From NCBI GenBank assembly GCA_040385525.1, contig JAZKHE010000002.1:310001-374000 (forward strand): 64,000 nucleotides of DNA. The letters are read 5' to 3'. The notes beneath the pieces are model-generated. The model did no database searches and was not told the DNA's origin. It saw only the letters and a list, made by a program, of their open reading frames with translations. A program made the translations under genes and the position numbers. Source of the DNA: JAZKHE01 sp040385525 (GTDB lineage: Bacteria; Bacteroidota; Bacteroidia; UBA4408). Shown piece by piece: positions 17,372-25,861 of the stretch (position 1 is its first letter; every line of letters starts with the position of its first letter).

Positions 17372-18417
17372 TCAATCAGTTTTACATCTTGCATATACAT
17401 ATGCATTAAGCGTGATACCGCATAATTTTGCAACGTATTTATTTTTATATTGTTTTTGTTACTGCCAATTTTTTTAGTTTTTATATGCAAAAAAGTGGCG
17501 TAAATTACTTGGTGGCTTAAAATGTGTTTGTATTGCTTTGATGTGTTTTTAATTGTGTAATCAGCGTTTTTATTAATTTCTAAAAACGTTTGCGACTCCA
17601 TAATTTTTTCTAACTCAACATTTGATTCAAATTCAAGCAAAGGGAATTCGTATAAATGTTGCCAAATATCTTTCTCCATTCGTTTATTAATAATTGTGTT
17701 TTGTTTTTCGTCTTCTAAAAACAAATAATAAAAATACCGATTGCGTTGTTTTGTTTTTTTAGCTTTTACAGGAAGTAAATCAATAGTGTTTGTTGCAAAT
17801 GCTTGGCAATGTTCATGGATAAAGCATTGTTTACAATCAGGATTTTTTGGTTTGCATTGCATAGCACCAAATTCCATCATGGCCTGGTTATAAGTTGCTG
17901 CGTTTTTTGGTGGTAAAAGCTCATTCGCGAGCTTAAAAAACTCTTTTTTACCTTCCGTGCTATCAATAGGTGTGTTTATTCCAAAAACTCGTGATAAAAC
18001 ACGGTAAACATTGCCATCAACACAAGCGTGTGGTAAATTATAGGCAAAAGATGCTATTGCGGCAGCTGTGTAATCGCCAATTCCTTTAAGTTGTTTTATT
18101 TCGTTGTGCGTTTTTGGGAAAATGCCTTGGTGTTGGTTCTGGATTATTTTGGCTGTAGCGTGTAAATTTCTAGCTCTAGAATAATAACCTAAACCTTGCC
18201 ATAATTTTAAAACTTCTTCCTCATTTGCATTTGCTAAATCCTCAATAGTGGGAAATTTCTCTACAAAACGATGAAAATATTCCATTCCTTGAGCAACTCT
18301 TGTTTGTTGAAGAATAATTTCTGAAAGCCAAATTTTATATGGGTTTTTCGTGTTTCTCCAAGGTAAATCGCGCTTATTAAGGGTGTACCAACTAATAATT
18401 TCACTAATAATTTTCAT
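17368..18417 (-). CDS. mutY: A/G-specific adenine DNA glycosylase
   Basis: Removes adenine mispaired with 8-oxoguanine. The protein has the helix-hairpin-helix LKGIGDYTAAAI, the catalytic Glu33 (LSEIILQQTRV) and Asp134 (VDGNVYRV), and the iron-sulfur cluster cysteines 188, 195, 198 and 204 in the C-x6-C-x2-C-x5-C spacing. The C-terminal NUDIX-like domain that reads 8-oxoG is present but divergent. I use the second Met (MKIISEI), giving 349 residues, since it matches the common start. It stands alone and is divergent from the HU gene. Confidence 0.94.
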   Translation of the reverse strand: MKIISEIISWYTLNKRDLPWRNTKNPYKIWLSEIILQQTRVAQGMEYFHRFVEKFPTIEDLANANEEEVLKLWQGLGYYSRARNLHATAKIIQNQHQGIFPKTHNEIKQLKGIGDYTAAAIASFAYNLPHACVDGNVYRVLSRVFGINTPIDSTEGKKEFFKLANELLPPKNAATYNQAMMEFGAMQCKPKNPDCKQCFIHEHCQAFATNTIDLLPVKAKKTKQRNRYFYYLFLEDEKQNTIINKRMEKDIWQHLYEFPLLEFESNVELEKIMESQTFLEINKNADYTIKNTSKQYKHILSHQVIYATFLHIKTKKIGSNKNNIKINTLQNYAVSRLMHMYMQDVKLIE

Positions 18418-18523
18418 ACTTAAATACTTGGTACTCAATTTGCTGTGTAGTGTTTTAGAATATTGTTGTATTTTTACAACAGATAAACTACAAATAAGTT
18501 TAACGTAAAATTAAATAAGTAAA

Positions 18524-18814
18524 ATGACAAAAGCTCAAATTATTTCAGAAATAGCAGATAAAACTGGGGTAGAGAAAATTGCAGTTCAGGCATCTGTAGA
18601 GGCGTTTATGAAAAGCATTAAAACAACATTAATTAAAGGAGATAACGTTTATTTAAGAGGCTTTGGAAGCTTTATAGTTAAAAAACGTGCAGAAAAAGTA
18701 GGTAGAAATATTTCTAAAAATTCGTTACTAGTTATACCCGCTCACAACATTCCAGCTTTTAAGCCTGCAAAAATTTTTACAGAAAAAGTAAAGAAATCAG
18801 TAAAAGTGGAGTAA
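18524..18814 (+). CDS. HU/IHF family DNA-binding protein
   Basis: A 96-residue nucleoid protein that bends DNA. It has the family layout: two N-terminal helices, a beta-sheet with GFGSF near residues 46-50, and the DNA-clamping arm with the Pro in IPAFKP near residues 80-85. It cannot be assigned to HU rather than IHF by eye. It is a single gene ahead of a TPR protein. Its TAA stop is part of a TAAATTTG motif (18812-18819), which could be the -7 box of the next gene. Confidence 0.92.
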   Translation: MTKAQIISEIADKTGVEKIAVQASVEAFMKSIKTTLIKGDNVYLRGFGSFIVKKRAEKVGRNISKNSLLVIPAHNIPAFKPAKIFTEKVKKSVKVE

Positions 18815-18843
18815 ATTTGCAGCCCCAATAAAGGCTCAAATTA

Positions 18844-19671
18844 ATGAAAACAAAATTCACACTTAGTCAAATACTCGTTGCGGCGGGCTTTTTGTGCATT
18901 TTAGTTGCGCTTTTGTTTGCTAATAAAAAGTCGGATAAAAAACCTGAAACAGCTCAAAAATCAGAAAATCACCAACATCAACATTTCGATTTTTGGGTTT
19001 TGAGCGATTCTATTAATGCTGTTTTAGATAAAAACCTTCAAGTTTTTGTTAAAGAACAAAGCGTTTTAGCTCAAAATGGCAATTTAACGTCTATCGATAC
19101 TTTAGTAAAAATTTACGGTTTAAATAAGCAACCCATTCTTGCTTCTTTATGGAAAGAAAAAAGAGCCGAAAAAACCAATTCGTCAAAAGATTGGGCAGAA
19201 ACTGGGACTCGTTTTTACGTTTCTAGTCAGTTTTATCCTAATTTTAGAAACGATTTAATGGACAAAGCCATTCATTCGTTAGAAAAAGCATTAGAGATTG
19301 AACCCACAAATATTGATGCAAAAATAAAGTTAGGCGTTTGTTTTGTAGAAAGCACACAAGAGCCAATGAAGGGCATTACGCTATTGCGAGAGGTTTTACA
19401 AGTTGACTCAAACAACATTGACGCACATTTAAATTTAGGCTTATTTGCCATTCAATCAGGGCAATACGACAAAGCAATTGAACGATTTAATAAAATTTTA
19501 TCAATAAATCCTGAATATATCGAAGCTTATATTTACCTTGGTCAAACTTTTGCCAACAAGGGAGATAAGAAAAAGGCCATTGAGATATTGGAGAAGTACA
19601 AGCGTTTAAACAAGGATGAATTGATAAACGAACAAGTAAATAAATATATTAACGAACTAAAAACCAGTTGA
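18844..19671 (+). CDS. TPR-repeat protein with an N-terminal membrane anchor
   Basis: The protein has 275 residues. Residues about 8-26 form a hydrophobic anchor, followed by a His-rich linker (HQHQH). Three tetratricopeptide repeats span about 145-265, with the A-x-x-x-G-x-A pattern in AIHSLEKALEIEPTN, AHLNLGLFAIQSGQYDKAI and AYIYLGQTFANKGDKKKAI. It is a scaffold-type protein of unknown partner. In this genome it precedes a ribosome-related small gene and the RNase E/G gene, so a link to RNA processing is possible but only inferred from position. Confidence 0.8.
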   Translation: MKTKFTLSQILVAAGFLCILVALLFANKKSDKKPETAQKSENHQHQHFDFWVLSDSINAVLDKNLQVFVKEQSVLAQNGNLTSIDTLVKIYGLNKQPILASLWKEKRAEKTNSSKDWAETGTRFYVSSQFYPNFRNDLMDKAIHSLEKALEIEPTNIDAKIKLGVCFVESTQEPMKGITLLREVLQVDSNNIDAHLNLGLFAIQSGQYDKAIERFNKILSINPEYIEAYIYLGQTFANKGDKKKAIEILEKYKRLNKDELINEQVNKYINELKTS

Positions 19672-19673
19672 TT

Positions 19674-19766
19674 ATGCCAAGTGGAAAAAAAAGAAAAAGA
19701 CACAAGATTGCAACACACAAACGTAAAAAACGTCTAAGAAAAAACCGTCACAAAAAGAAAAAATAG
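19674..19766 (+). CDS. 30-residue basic protein of the AURKAIP1/COX24 (mS38-like) type
   Basis: A tiny gene with an ATG two bases after the TPR gene stop. Of 30 residues, 19 are Lys or Arg. It contains ATHKRKKRLRKNRHKKKK, which follows the pattern of the C-terminal domain of mitochondrial COX24/AURKAIP1 (ribosomal protein mS38) and of the actinobacterial 30S protein bS22. Similar small proteins are known in Bacteroidota under the COX24-domain name. A role as a small-subunit ribosomal protein is inferred. The short distance to the TPR gene and the RNase E/G gene downstream suggest one transcript. Confidence 0.75.
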   Translation: MPSGKKRKRHKIATHKRKKRLRKNRHKKKK

Positions 19767-19832
19767 GCTTTTAGCTTGTTTTTCTCTTTGCTAAATCTTG
19801 GCAAAGTAATTTATAACGGAAAATACATACAA

Positions 19833-19861
19833 ATTCCCACTTTGGTTATCATTGTGGGAAT
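19833..19861 (+). other. Hairpin in the leader of the RNase E/G gene
   Basis: ATTCCCAC (19833-19840) pairs exactly with GTGGGAAT (19854-19861) around a 13-base loop, 31 bases ahead of the GTG start of the ribonuclease gene. No T tract follows, so it is not an intrinsic terminator. It may be an mRNA leader structure. In E. coli the rne leader controls its own mRNA through hairpins; the same here is only a suggestion. Confidence 0.4.
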
Positions 19862-19892
19862 ATTGTATTTGTAAAAACTTAAACTATTTACG

Positions 19893-21443
19893 GTGAACTT
19901 TGAATTAATTATTGATTGTACTCCGACTGAGGTAGTAATTGCCCTTTTGCGCGATAAAAAACTTATTGAGTTACATCGCGAAAAAAAGAACAATGCTTTT
20001 TCGGTAGGAGATATATATTTAGGTAGAGTTAAGAAAATTATGCCGGGTTTAAATGCAGCTTTTGTAGACGTAGGCTACGAAAAAGATGCTTTTTTACACT
20101 ACCTTGATTTAGGAGCTCAATTTAATACACTTGCAACTTACACCAAAAGTGTAGCATCTGGCAAACAAAACTCTAGCGGGTTAATGTATTTGCAAATGCA
20201 ACCCGATATTGATAAAGGAGGAAAAATTAATGAAATTCTTACTTCTAATCAAAATATTGTTGTGCAAATTGCAAAAGAACCAATTTCTACAAAAGGTCCG
20301 CGTATTAGCTCCGAAATTTCTTTAGCAGGAAGATACATTGTATTGGTACCTTTTTCTGATAGAATTTCTGTTTCTCAAAAAATTAAAAATCCTGAAGAAA
20401 AAGATCGTTTAAAAAAATTGATGCAAAAAATAAAACCAAAAAACTTTGGCGTTATTATTAGAACCGTTGCATCAAACAAAACAGTTGCCGAAATTGAAGG
20501 CGATTTAAACGATTTGCTAAAAAAATGGGAGCACATGTTTAACGAGCTTAAAAAAGCTACCCCTCCAAAAGTAATTTTGGGCGAAATAGACAGAAGCAAT
20601 GCCATTTTAAGAGATTTGCTAAACGAAACTTTTAGCAGCATACACATTAACGACCAAGGTATTTATAACGAAATGAAAGAATACCTTACTACAATTGCTC
20701 CAGATAAAGCCAAAATTTTAAAATTACATACCGATAAAGAACCTATTTTTGATAAGTTTGGCGTTGACAGACAAATTAAAGGTTCGTTTGGAAAAAATGT
20801 AAATTTAAAATCGGGCGCTTACTTAATTGTTGAGCATACCGAGGCAATGCACGTTATTGATGTAAATAGCGGACACAGAGCAAAATCTGACGAAACACAA
20901 GAAAGTAATGCCTTAGAAGTAAATTTAGAAGCTGCTACAGAAGTTGCTCGCCAATTGCGTTTACGCGATATGGGCGGAATTATTGTTGTAGATTTTATTG
21001 ATTTACACAGTGCAGAAAACAGAAAAGTTCTTTTTGAAAAATTAAAAGAAGAGATGAATAGCGATAGGGCAAAACATAATATTTTGCCTCCAAGTAAATT
21101 TGGTTTAATACAAATTACTCGTCAGCGTGTTCGTCCAGAAATGAACGTAAATATTTTAGAAGAGTGCCCAGCTTGTTTGGGAAGCGGAAAAATACAACCT
21201 AACGTTCTAATCATTGACGAAGTAGAAAAAAATTTACGTTACATTGTTAAAGAGTTAAATCTAAAAAAGATTACATTATCTATAAATCCTTATTTAGCAG
21301 CCTATTTAACCAAAGGTTTGTTATCTATTAGATGGAAATGGTTTACAGAATACAAGCAATGGATTAAAATAAAACCAATGCAATCGTACAATATGTTAGA
21401 GTATCATTTTTTAAATGAACACGACGACGAAATAGTTTTGTAG
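19893..21443 (+). CDS. Ribonuclease E/G family endoribonuclease
   Basis: Cuts single-stranded, AU-rich RNA during rRNA maturation and mRNA decay. An S1 RNA-binding domain with a long insertion spans about 35-130. The catalytic core has Asp323 in DVNSG and Asp367 in VDFIDLH, the metal ligands, and the zinc-link CPxC at Cys425 and Cys428 that joins subunits. At 516 residues it is of RNase G length with no long scaffold tail. The start is GTG, chosen because NFELIID matches the family start. It lies after the TPR and COX24-like genes. Confidence 0.93.
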   Translation: MNFELIIDCTPTEVVIALLRDKKLIELHREKKNNAFSVGDIYLGRVKKIMPGLNAAFVDVGYEKDAFLHYLDLGAQFNTLATYTKSVASGKQNSSGLMYLQMQPDIDKGGKINEILTSNQNIVVQIAKEPISTKGPRISSEISLAGRYIVLVPFSDRISVSQKIKNPEEKDRLKKLMQKIKPKNFGVIIRTVASNKTVAEIEGDLNDLLKKWEHMFNELKKATPPKVILGEIDRSNAILRDLLNETFSSIHINDQGIYNEMKEYLTTIAPDKAKILKLHTDKEPIFDKFGVDRQIKGSFGKNVNLKSGAYLIVEHTEAMHVIDVNSGHRAKSDETQESNALEVNLEAATEVARQLRLRDMGGIIVVDFIDLHSAENRKVLFEKLKEEMNSDRAKHNILPPSKFGLIQITRQRVRPEMNVNILEECPACLGSGKIQPNVLIIDEVEKNLRYIVKELNLKKITLSINPYLAAYLTKGLLSIRWKWFTEYKQWIKIKPMQSYNMLEYHFLNEHDDEIVL

Positions 21444-21456
21444 AATTTATTACAAA

Positions 21457-21487
21457 TAAAAAAGCTCATCAATCGATGAGCTTTTTT
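21457..21487. terminator. Bidirectional terminator between the RNase E/G gene and the PfkB kinase gene
   Basis: AAGCTCATC (21462-21470) pairs with GATGAGCTT around AATC; A residues precede and T residues follow, so it can work in both directions. It separates two convergent genes. Confidence 0.85.
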
Positions 21488-21505
21488 AATGTTGTTTTAT
21501 TTTGT

Positions 21506-22435
21506 TTAGTTGTTCACCAACGAGATATCAAATTGAACTAAATCAATAAACTCTTGTACACGATCATCAACATCTTCTTGACTTAAGCCTACTAAACGCT
21601 CTGTACCGAATTTCTCAACGCAGAACGAAGCCATTGCCGAACCAAAAATAATTGCTCTTTTTAAATTGTCAAAAGAAATATCATTAGTAGAAGCTAAGTA
21701 ACCTACAAATCCGCCCGCAAAAGTATCGCCAGCACCAGTTGGGTCAAACACATCTTCTAACGGAAGTGCAGGTGCAAAAAAGACTTGTTCTTTGTTAAAC
21801 AACAAAGCACCGTGTTCGCCTTTTTTAATAATTAAATATTTTGGGCCCATTGCTAATATTTTTTGAGCCGCTTTAACTAATGAATATTCGCCAGAAAGTT
21901 GACGAGCTTCTGCATCATTAATTGTTAAAACATCAACCAAAGCAATTGCAGCAAGTAAATCATCTAAAGCAGTTTCCATCCAAAAATTCATTGTATCCAT
22001 TACAATTAATTTAGGACGTTTTTTCATTTGTTTAATAACTGAAAGTTGAACTGCAGGAACTAAGTTACCTAACATTAAAAACTCACAATCTTGGTATTGT
22101 TCAAGCACTGTAGGATTAAACGTAGCTAACACGTTTAATTGAGTGTCAATAGTATCTCGCGTGTTCATATCGTTGTGATATTTTCCACTCCAGAAAAAAG
22201 TTTTTTCGTCTTTTCTGATTTCTAAACCATCAACATTTGTATGATGATTTTTTAGTAGTTGAATATGTTCTTCAGGAAAATCACCACCAACAACCGAAAT
22301 AAGGTTTAGGTTTTTTGCAAAATACGAAGCAGACAAACAAATAAATGTTGCTGCACCGCCCAAAATTTTATCGGTTTTTCCGAAAGGTGTTTCTAAAGCA
22401 TCAAAGGCTACAGTACCTACTACTAAAAGACTCAT
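21506..22435 (-). CDS. PfkB family sugar/nucleoside kinase
   Basis: Transfers phosphate from ATP to a sugar or nucleoside hydroxyl. The PfkB signature DPTGAGDTFAGGF begins at residue 231, with the catalytic base Asp237. The N-terminal GGAATFICLSA segment binds the substrate ribose. At 309 residues it has the normal single-domain length. The substrate (ribose, adenosine or another) cannot be read from the sequence, and the neighbours give no clue. Confidence 0.88.
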   Translation of the reverse strand: MSLLVVGTVAFDALETPFGKTDKILGGAATFICLSASYFAKNLNLISVVGGDFPEEHIQLLKNHHTNVDGLEIRKDEKTFFWSGKYHNDMNTRDTIDTQLNVLATFNPTVLEQYQDCEFLMLGNLVPAVQLSVIKQMKKRPKLIVMDTMNFWMETALDDLLAAIALVDVLTINDAEARQLSGEYSLVKAAQKILAMGPKYLIIKKGEHGALLFNKEQVFFAPALPLEDVFDPTGAGDTFAGGFVGYLASTNDISFDNLKRAIIFGSAMASFCVEKFGTERLVGLSQEDVDDRVQEFIDLVQFDISLVNN

Positions 22436-22518
22436 AATTAATTGAATTTAATTTTTTTTACAAATATATTGTTTATTTGAATTTGAAGTACTAATATTGC
22501 ACCCGAATTAACAATTAT

Positions 22519-22592
22519 TCTTCCTTAGCTCAGCTGGTTAGAGCATCTGACTGTTAATCAGAGGGTCGCTGGTTCAAGTCCAGCAGGGAGAG
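22519..22592 (+). tRNA. tRNA-Asn (GUU)
   Basis: A complete 74-base cloverleaf. The acceptor arms TCTTCCT (22519-22525) and AGGGAGA (22585-22591) pair along their whole length. The D arm is GCTC/GAGC, the anticodon loop CTGTTAA gives anticodon GTT, and the T arm is GCTGG-TTCAAGT-CCAGC. Discriminator G at 22592. The CCA end is not encoded. Confidence 0.96.
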
Positions 22593-22596
22593 CAGA

Positions 22597-22627
22597 AAAA
22601 AGCCGAACAATTTGTTCGGCTTTTTTT
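22597..22627. terminator. Terminator after tRNA-Asn
   Basis: GCCGAACAA and TTGTTCGGC form a perfect stem (22602-22620), with A residues before and eight T residues after. It ends the tRNA transcript and may also end the - strand transporter gene beyond it. Confidence 0.9.
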
Positions 22628-22644
22628 ATTTTCATACAAAATCT

Positions 22645-24372
22645 TTATTTTTTAATATACACCTCTGTGCAGTTTCTGTAATCCATTGGGTTAAAAAAGT
22701 AGTTTTTAACGCTACTTTGTACTAATTTAAAATTTTGGTCGTACCACAAAATTAAAACTGGCGCTTCGTTCATTAATATTTGATCGGCTTTAACCAGCAA
22801 GTCGTTAGCAATGTTGTCGTCTGCGGCAAGCAAAGCTTCTTCGTATAATTTATCAAAACTTTCGTTTTTAAATCGAGAAGTGTTTGGATACGATGGTTCT
22901 GTGGTTTTTGCAGGAACGTGTTTTGAATAAGCCAATGGAAAAAAGCTAATTGGCGATGGGTAATCGGCAATCCAAGCGGTTCTAAACATATCGCCTTCTC
23001 CTTTCTTTTCTGCTTCAATTTTAGAAGAAAGAGGCATTATTTCAAATTCTAAATCTATATTTAAATTGTTTTTAAGTTGTTTTTGAATTTCTAAAGCAAC
23101 CAATGTATTTCTTGAACCACCGCTATTTAATTTTAATTGAATGGGTTCAAGTCCTTTTCCATTAGGATAACCAGCTTCTGCTAATAATTTTTTAGCTTTT
23201 TTAATATCTAAATTGTATCCTTTAACTGATGTTGTTTTATAGTTTTTAAAACAAGCCGGAACAATACCGTAAAATCCTGCGTTGGTAGCTTGTCCGTTTA
23301 AAACCTCTGCAACAATTTTATCTCTATCAATAGCGTAACTGATAGCCTGGCGTAGTTTTATGTTGTTAAAAGGTTTTTTGGCAGTATTAAAAACATAAAA
23401 TTGAGTTGACATGTTTGGCGATAATTCCATTATGTATTTAGCGTTTTTGCTTTGAAACGATTCCATTTCGGAAGCTAAAAATTCGTTAATCGATTTTATT
23501 GGAAGTCCGCTGTTTACAATGTCTAGCTGCTTTTCTTTAAATAATTTTAATTCTTCTAATTGGTTAGCGTTAAAAGAAATTACAATTGAATCTAAGTAAG
23601 GTAAATTTTTACCAGCTTTATCTTTTAAATAATAAGATGGATTTTTTATTAGCGCTACTTTATTTTCTGATTCTAATTTTTTATAAACAAACGGACCGCT
23701 TCCTACACTACATTTTTCACCATATTTAGCAAATGCTTCTTTTGCGATAACTGATGTTGGAACAGAGCAAAGTATTTGCAAAAAAGATCGGTCAACTCTT
23801 TCTAAAGTAATTTGTAAAGTGTTTTCGTTTATTGCTTTTACGCCTTCGAGCGAGAAGTTTGGTTTGCCATTTTTTGATGCTTCGAAATATGCGTTTGCAC
23901 CTTTTACTAAATCTTTAAAAGTGCTGCTAAACGACTGATTAAAAGCTGAGTTAGAGCACAATAATTCAAAGCTGTAAACAAAATCTTGTGCGGTTATTTT
24001 TCTTCCTTTTCCATCTGCAAAACATTCGTCGTTTTGAAAATAAATATCATTTCGTAAAGTAAAAACATACACTTTTCTAGTTGAGTCAATAGTCCATTTC
24101 TCAGCTAAACAAGGGTTTACAGATAAATCTTTAGGATTAAATTTTACTAATCCTTCAAAAACATGATTCGAAATATTGCTAGTAATTAAATCTACAACCG
24201 AATGTGGAAATATGTTTTGAGCTTCATCAGTTTCGTTTAAATAAAGCACTTGCGAACCTTCTAATTTTGTAATTTCTACATCACTTTTTTCATCGGTTTT
24301 TGTTTTGGAATTATTGCACGATAACAAAATTGCAGCTAAAGCGAAAAAAAGGAGTTTATTACAGTTTGTCAT
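22645..24372 (-). CDS. Peptide/oligopeptide ABC transporter substrate-binding lipoprotein (SBP family 5)
   Basis: Captures small peptides outside the cytoplasmic membrane. The product of 575 residues begins with a lipoprotein signal (LLSC, lipidated Cys19). The large two-lobe fold of family 5 binding proteins is recognisable by FNPKDLSVNPCLAEKW, the RQAISYAIDRDKI hinge segment near residue 340, and the C-terminal PVLILWYDQNFKLVQ region. Permease and ATPase genes are not adjacent, so they must be encoded elsewhere. A DppA/OppA-like role is likely, but the ligand is unknown. Confidence 0.88.
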   Translation of the reverse strand: MTNCNKLLFFALAAILLSCNNSKTKTDEKSDVEITKLEGSQVLYLNETDEAQNIFPHSVVDLITSNISNHVFEGLVKFNPKDLSVNPCLAEKWTIDSTRKVYVFTLRNDIYFQNDECFADGKGRKITAQDFVYSFELLCSNSAFNQSFSSTFKDLVKGANAYFEASKNGKPNFSLEGVKAINENTLQITLERVDRSFLQILCSVPTSVIAKEAFAKYGEKCSVGSGPFVYKKLESENKVALIKNPSYYLKDKAGKNLPYLDSIVISFNANQLEELKLFKEKQLDIVNSGLPIKSINEFLASEMESFQSKNAKYIMELSPNMSTQFYVFNTAKKPFNNIKLRQAISYAIDRDKIVAEVLNGQATNAGFYGIVPACFKNYKTTSVKGYNLDIKKAKKLLAEAGYPNGKGLEPIQLKLNSGGSRNTLVALEIQKQLKNNLNIDLEFEIMPLSSKIEAEKKGEGDMFRTAWIADYPSPISFFPLAYSKHVPAKTTEPSYPNTSRFKNESFDKLYEEALLAADDNIANDLLVKADQILMNEAPVLILWYDQNFKLVQSSVKNYFFNPMDYRNCTEVYIKK

Positions 24373-24603
24373 GATTGTTTAGTTTTTAAAATAAAAACAA
24401 CAGTTTTTTGATTGGGCTGAAATTTATAAATTTTTTTTTAGAAAGCAAGCGTTTTAAGGCAAATTATAAAAAAACTTCGCTAAACAGAGATTATTTTACC
24501 TACAAAGTGAATTTAATCAGCATTTTATTTTGTTTTTCTAAAATAAGGTTTTAATATTGCATTCTAATAAATAAAACTGCAAAAGATTATATATTTTGTG
24601 TTT
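24373..24603. other. Spacer of about 230 bases between divergent genes
   Basis: Very AT-rich region that must contain the promoters of both flanking genes. I see a TATATTTTG string just ahead of the + strand gene (near 24590-24598), which is one base off in spacing from the -7 consensus, and no other structure. I found no small gene or RNA in it. Confidence 0.3.
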
Positions 24604-25401
24604 ATGAGAAAACTTTTTATTTCTGTTGGTGTGTTCTTTGCTTTATCAGTGTCATCTGCGTTTGCTGGTGAGATTGTTTTAGAGGGAAATTATCAAGGGA
24701 AAAACTTATATGTTCAAAATCCATTTGCTGGTTCTGGTGTTGGTTTTTGTACTTTTGAGGTTACTGTTAATGGAGAGGTTGCTACTGACGAGTTAAGTTC
24801 TAGTGCTTTTGAGATTGACTTCACTTCTTTTCAATTAACTGTTGGACAAAAAGTTACGGTTGTTATTAAACACAAAGACGATTGCAAACCTAAAGTATTA
24901 AATCCAGAAGTATTAAAACCACAAAGCTCTTACGAAATTGTTGCTGGCTCAATGAAAATTGACAAAGAAGGAACAATGACATGGCAAACTAAAAACGAAA
25001 GCGGTAAACTTCCTTTTATAGTTGAGCAATATCGTTGGAACAAATGGGTTAAAGTTGGTGAAGTAGAAGGAAAAGGAAAACCTGAAGCAACTTCTTACTC
25101 AATGAAAATTACTCCACACTCTGGCGAAAACAAATTTAGAGTTAAACAAGTAGATTTTAAAGGCCCTAATTATTCATCTGCAGTAACATACAGAGCCGTG
25201 CTTCCTGAAGTAACTTTTGCTCCTTTAAAAGTTGACAAAGAAATTATGTTCTCTGACCTTACAATGTATGAAATTTTCGATATGTACGGAAACATCGTTA
25301 AAAAAGGATCTGGTAAAAAAGTTGATGTAGGCTCTCTTAAAAAAGGTGCATACTATATAAACTACGATAATAAAACTGGAGATAAATTTATTAAGAAATA
25401 A
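24604..25401 (+). CDS. Secreted protein with a C-terminal sorting-like domain
   Basis: The protein is 265 residues with a signal peptide (cut near SSAFA, residue 20). The middle is beta-rich with fibronectin- or Ig-like spacing. The last 70 residues resemble a type IX secretion A-type sorting domain: YEIFDMYGNIVKKG, then a turn and GAYYINYDNKTGDKFIKK. The export route is therefore probably type IX. Mature function unknown. The start is the second Met (MRKLF), which gives a standard signal peptide. A strong terminator follows. Confidence 0.72.
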   Translation: MRKLFISVGVFFALSVSSAFAGEIVLEGNYQGKNLYVQNPFAGSGVGFCTFEVTVNGEVATDELSSSAFEIDFTSFQLTVGQKVTVVIKHKDDCKPKVLNPEVLKPQSSYEIVAGSMKIDKEGTMTWQTKNESGKLPFIVEQYRWNKWVKVGEVEGKGKPEATSYSMKITPHSGENKFRVKQVDFKGPNYSSAVTYRAVLPEVTFAPLKVDKEIMFSDLTMYEIFDMYGNIVKKGSGKKVDVGSLKKGAYYINYDNKTGDKFIKK

Positions 25402-25420
25402 TAGTTCAATTGTATTATAT

Positions 25421-25445
25421 AAGCCCCTTTCGGGGCTTTTTTTTT
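25421..25445 (+). terminator. Terminator after the secreted-protein gene
   Basis: AAGCCCC (25421-25427) pairs with GGGGCTT (25432-25438) around a four-base loop and is followed by a run of T residues. Confidence 0.9.
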
Positions 25446-25457
25446 ACCTAATAATTT

Positions 25458-25859
25458 ATGAGAAAAGTAGAACATATTGGTATCGCTGTAAAAAACTTAG
25501 AACGTTCAAACATTACATTTAGCAAGCTTTTTGGAAGAGCACCCTACAAAACAGAAGTTGTAGAAAGCGAAGGCGTTAGCACTTCATTTTTTATGATGGG
25601 CGATAGTAAAATAGAACTTTTAGAAGCTACAAATCCTGATAGTGCTATTGCTAAATTTATTGATAAAAAAGGAGAAGGAATACACCATATAGCGTACGAT
25701 GTTGAAGATATTTATGCTGAAATGAAACGCCTTGAAGACGAAGGTTTTGAGCTAATTAACAAAGAACCAAAAAAAGGTGCGGACAATAAATTGGTTTGCT
25801 TTTTACATCCCAAATCAACAAATGGAGTTTTAATAGAGCTTTGTCAAGAAATAAAATAA
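25458..25859 (+). CDS. mce: Methylmalonyl-CoA epimerase
   Basis: Interconverts the R and S forms of methylmalonyl-CoA between propionyl-CoA carboxylase and B12-dependent methylmalonyl-CoA mutase. The 133-residue vicinal-oxygen-chelate protein has metal ligands His6 (VEHIGIAV), His77 (GIHHIAYDV) and Glu127 (VLIELCQ), in the spacing of the family. It is a single gene here. The need for B12 in this pathway agrees with the B12 uptake operon at 28.6 kb. Confidence 0.93.
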   Translation: MRKVEHIGIAVKNLERSNITFSKLFGRAPYKTEVVESEGVSTSFFMMGDSKIELLEATNPDSAIAKFIDKKGEGIHHIAYDVEDIYAEMKRLEDEGFELINKEPKKGADNKLVCFLHPKSTNGVLIELCQEIK

Positions 25860-25861
25860 GT

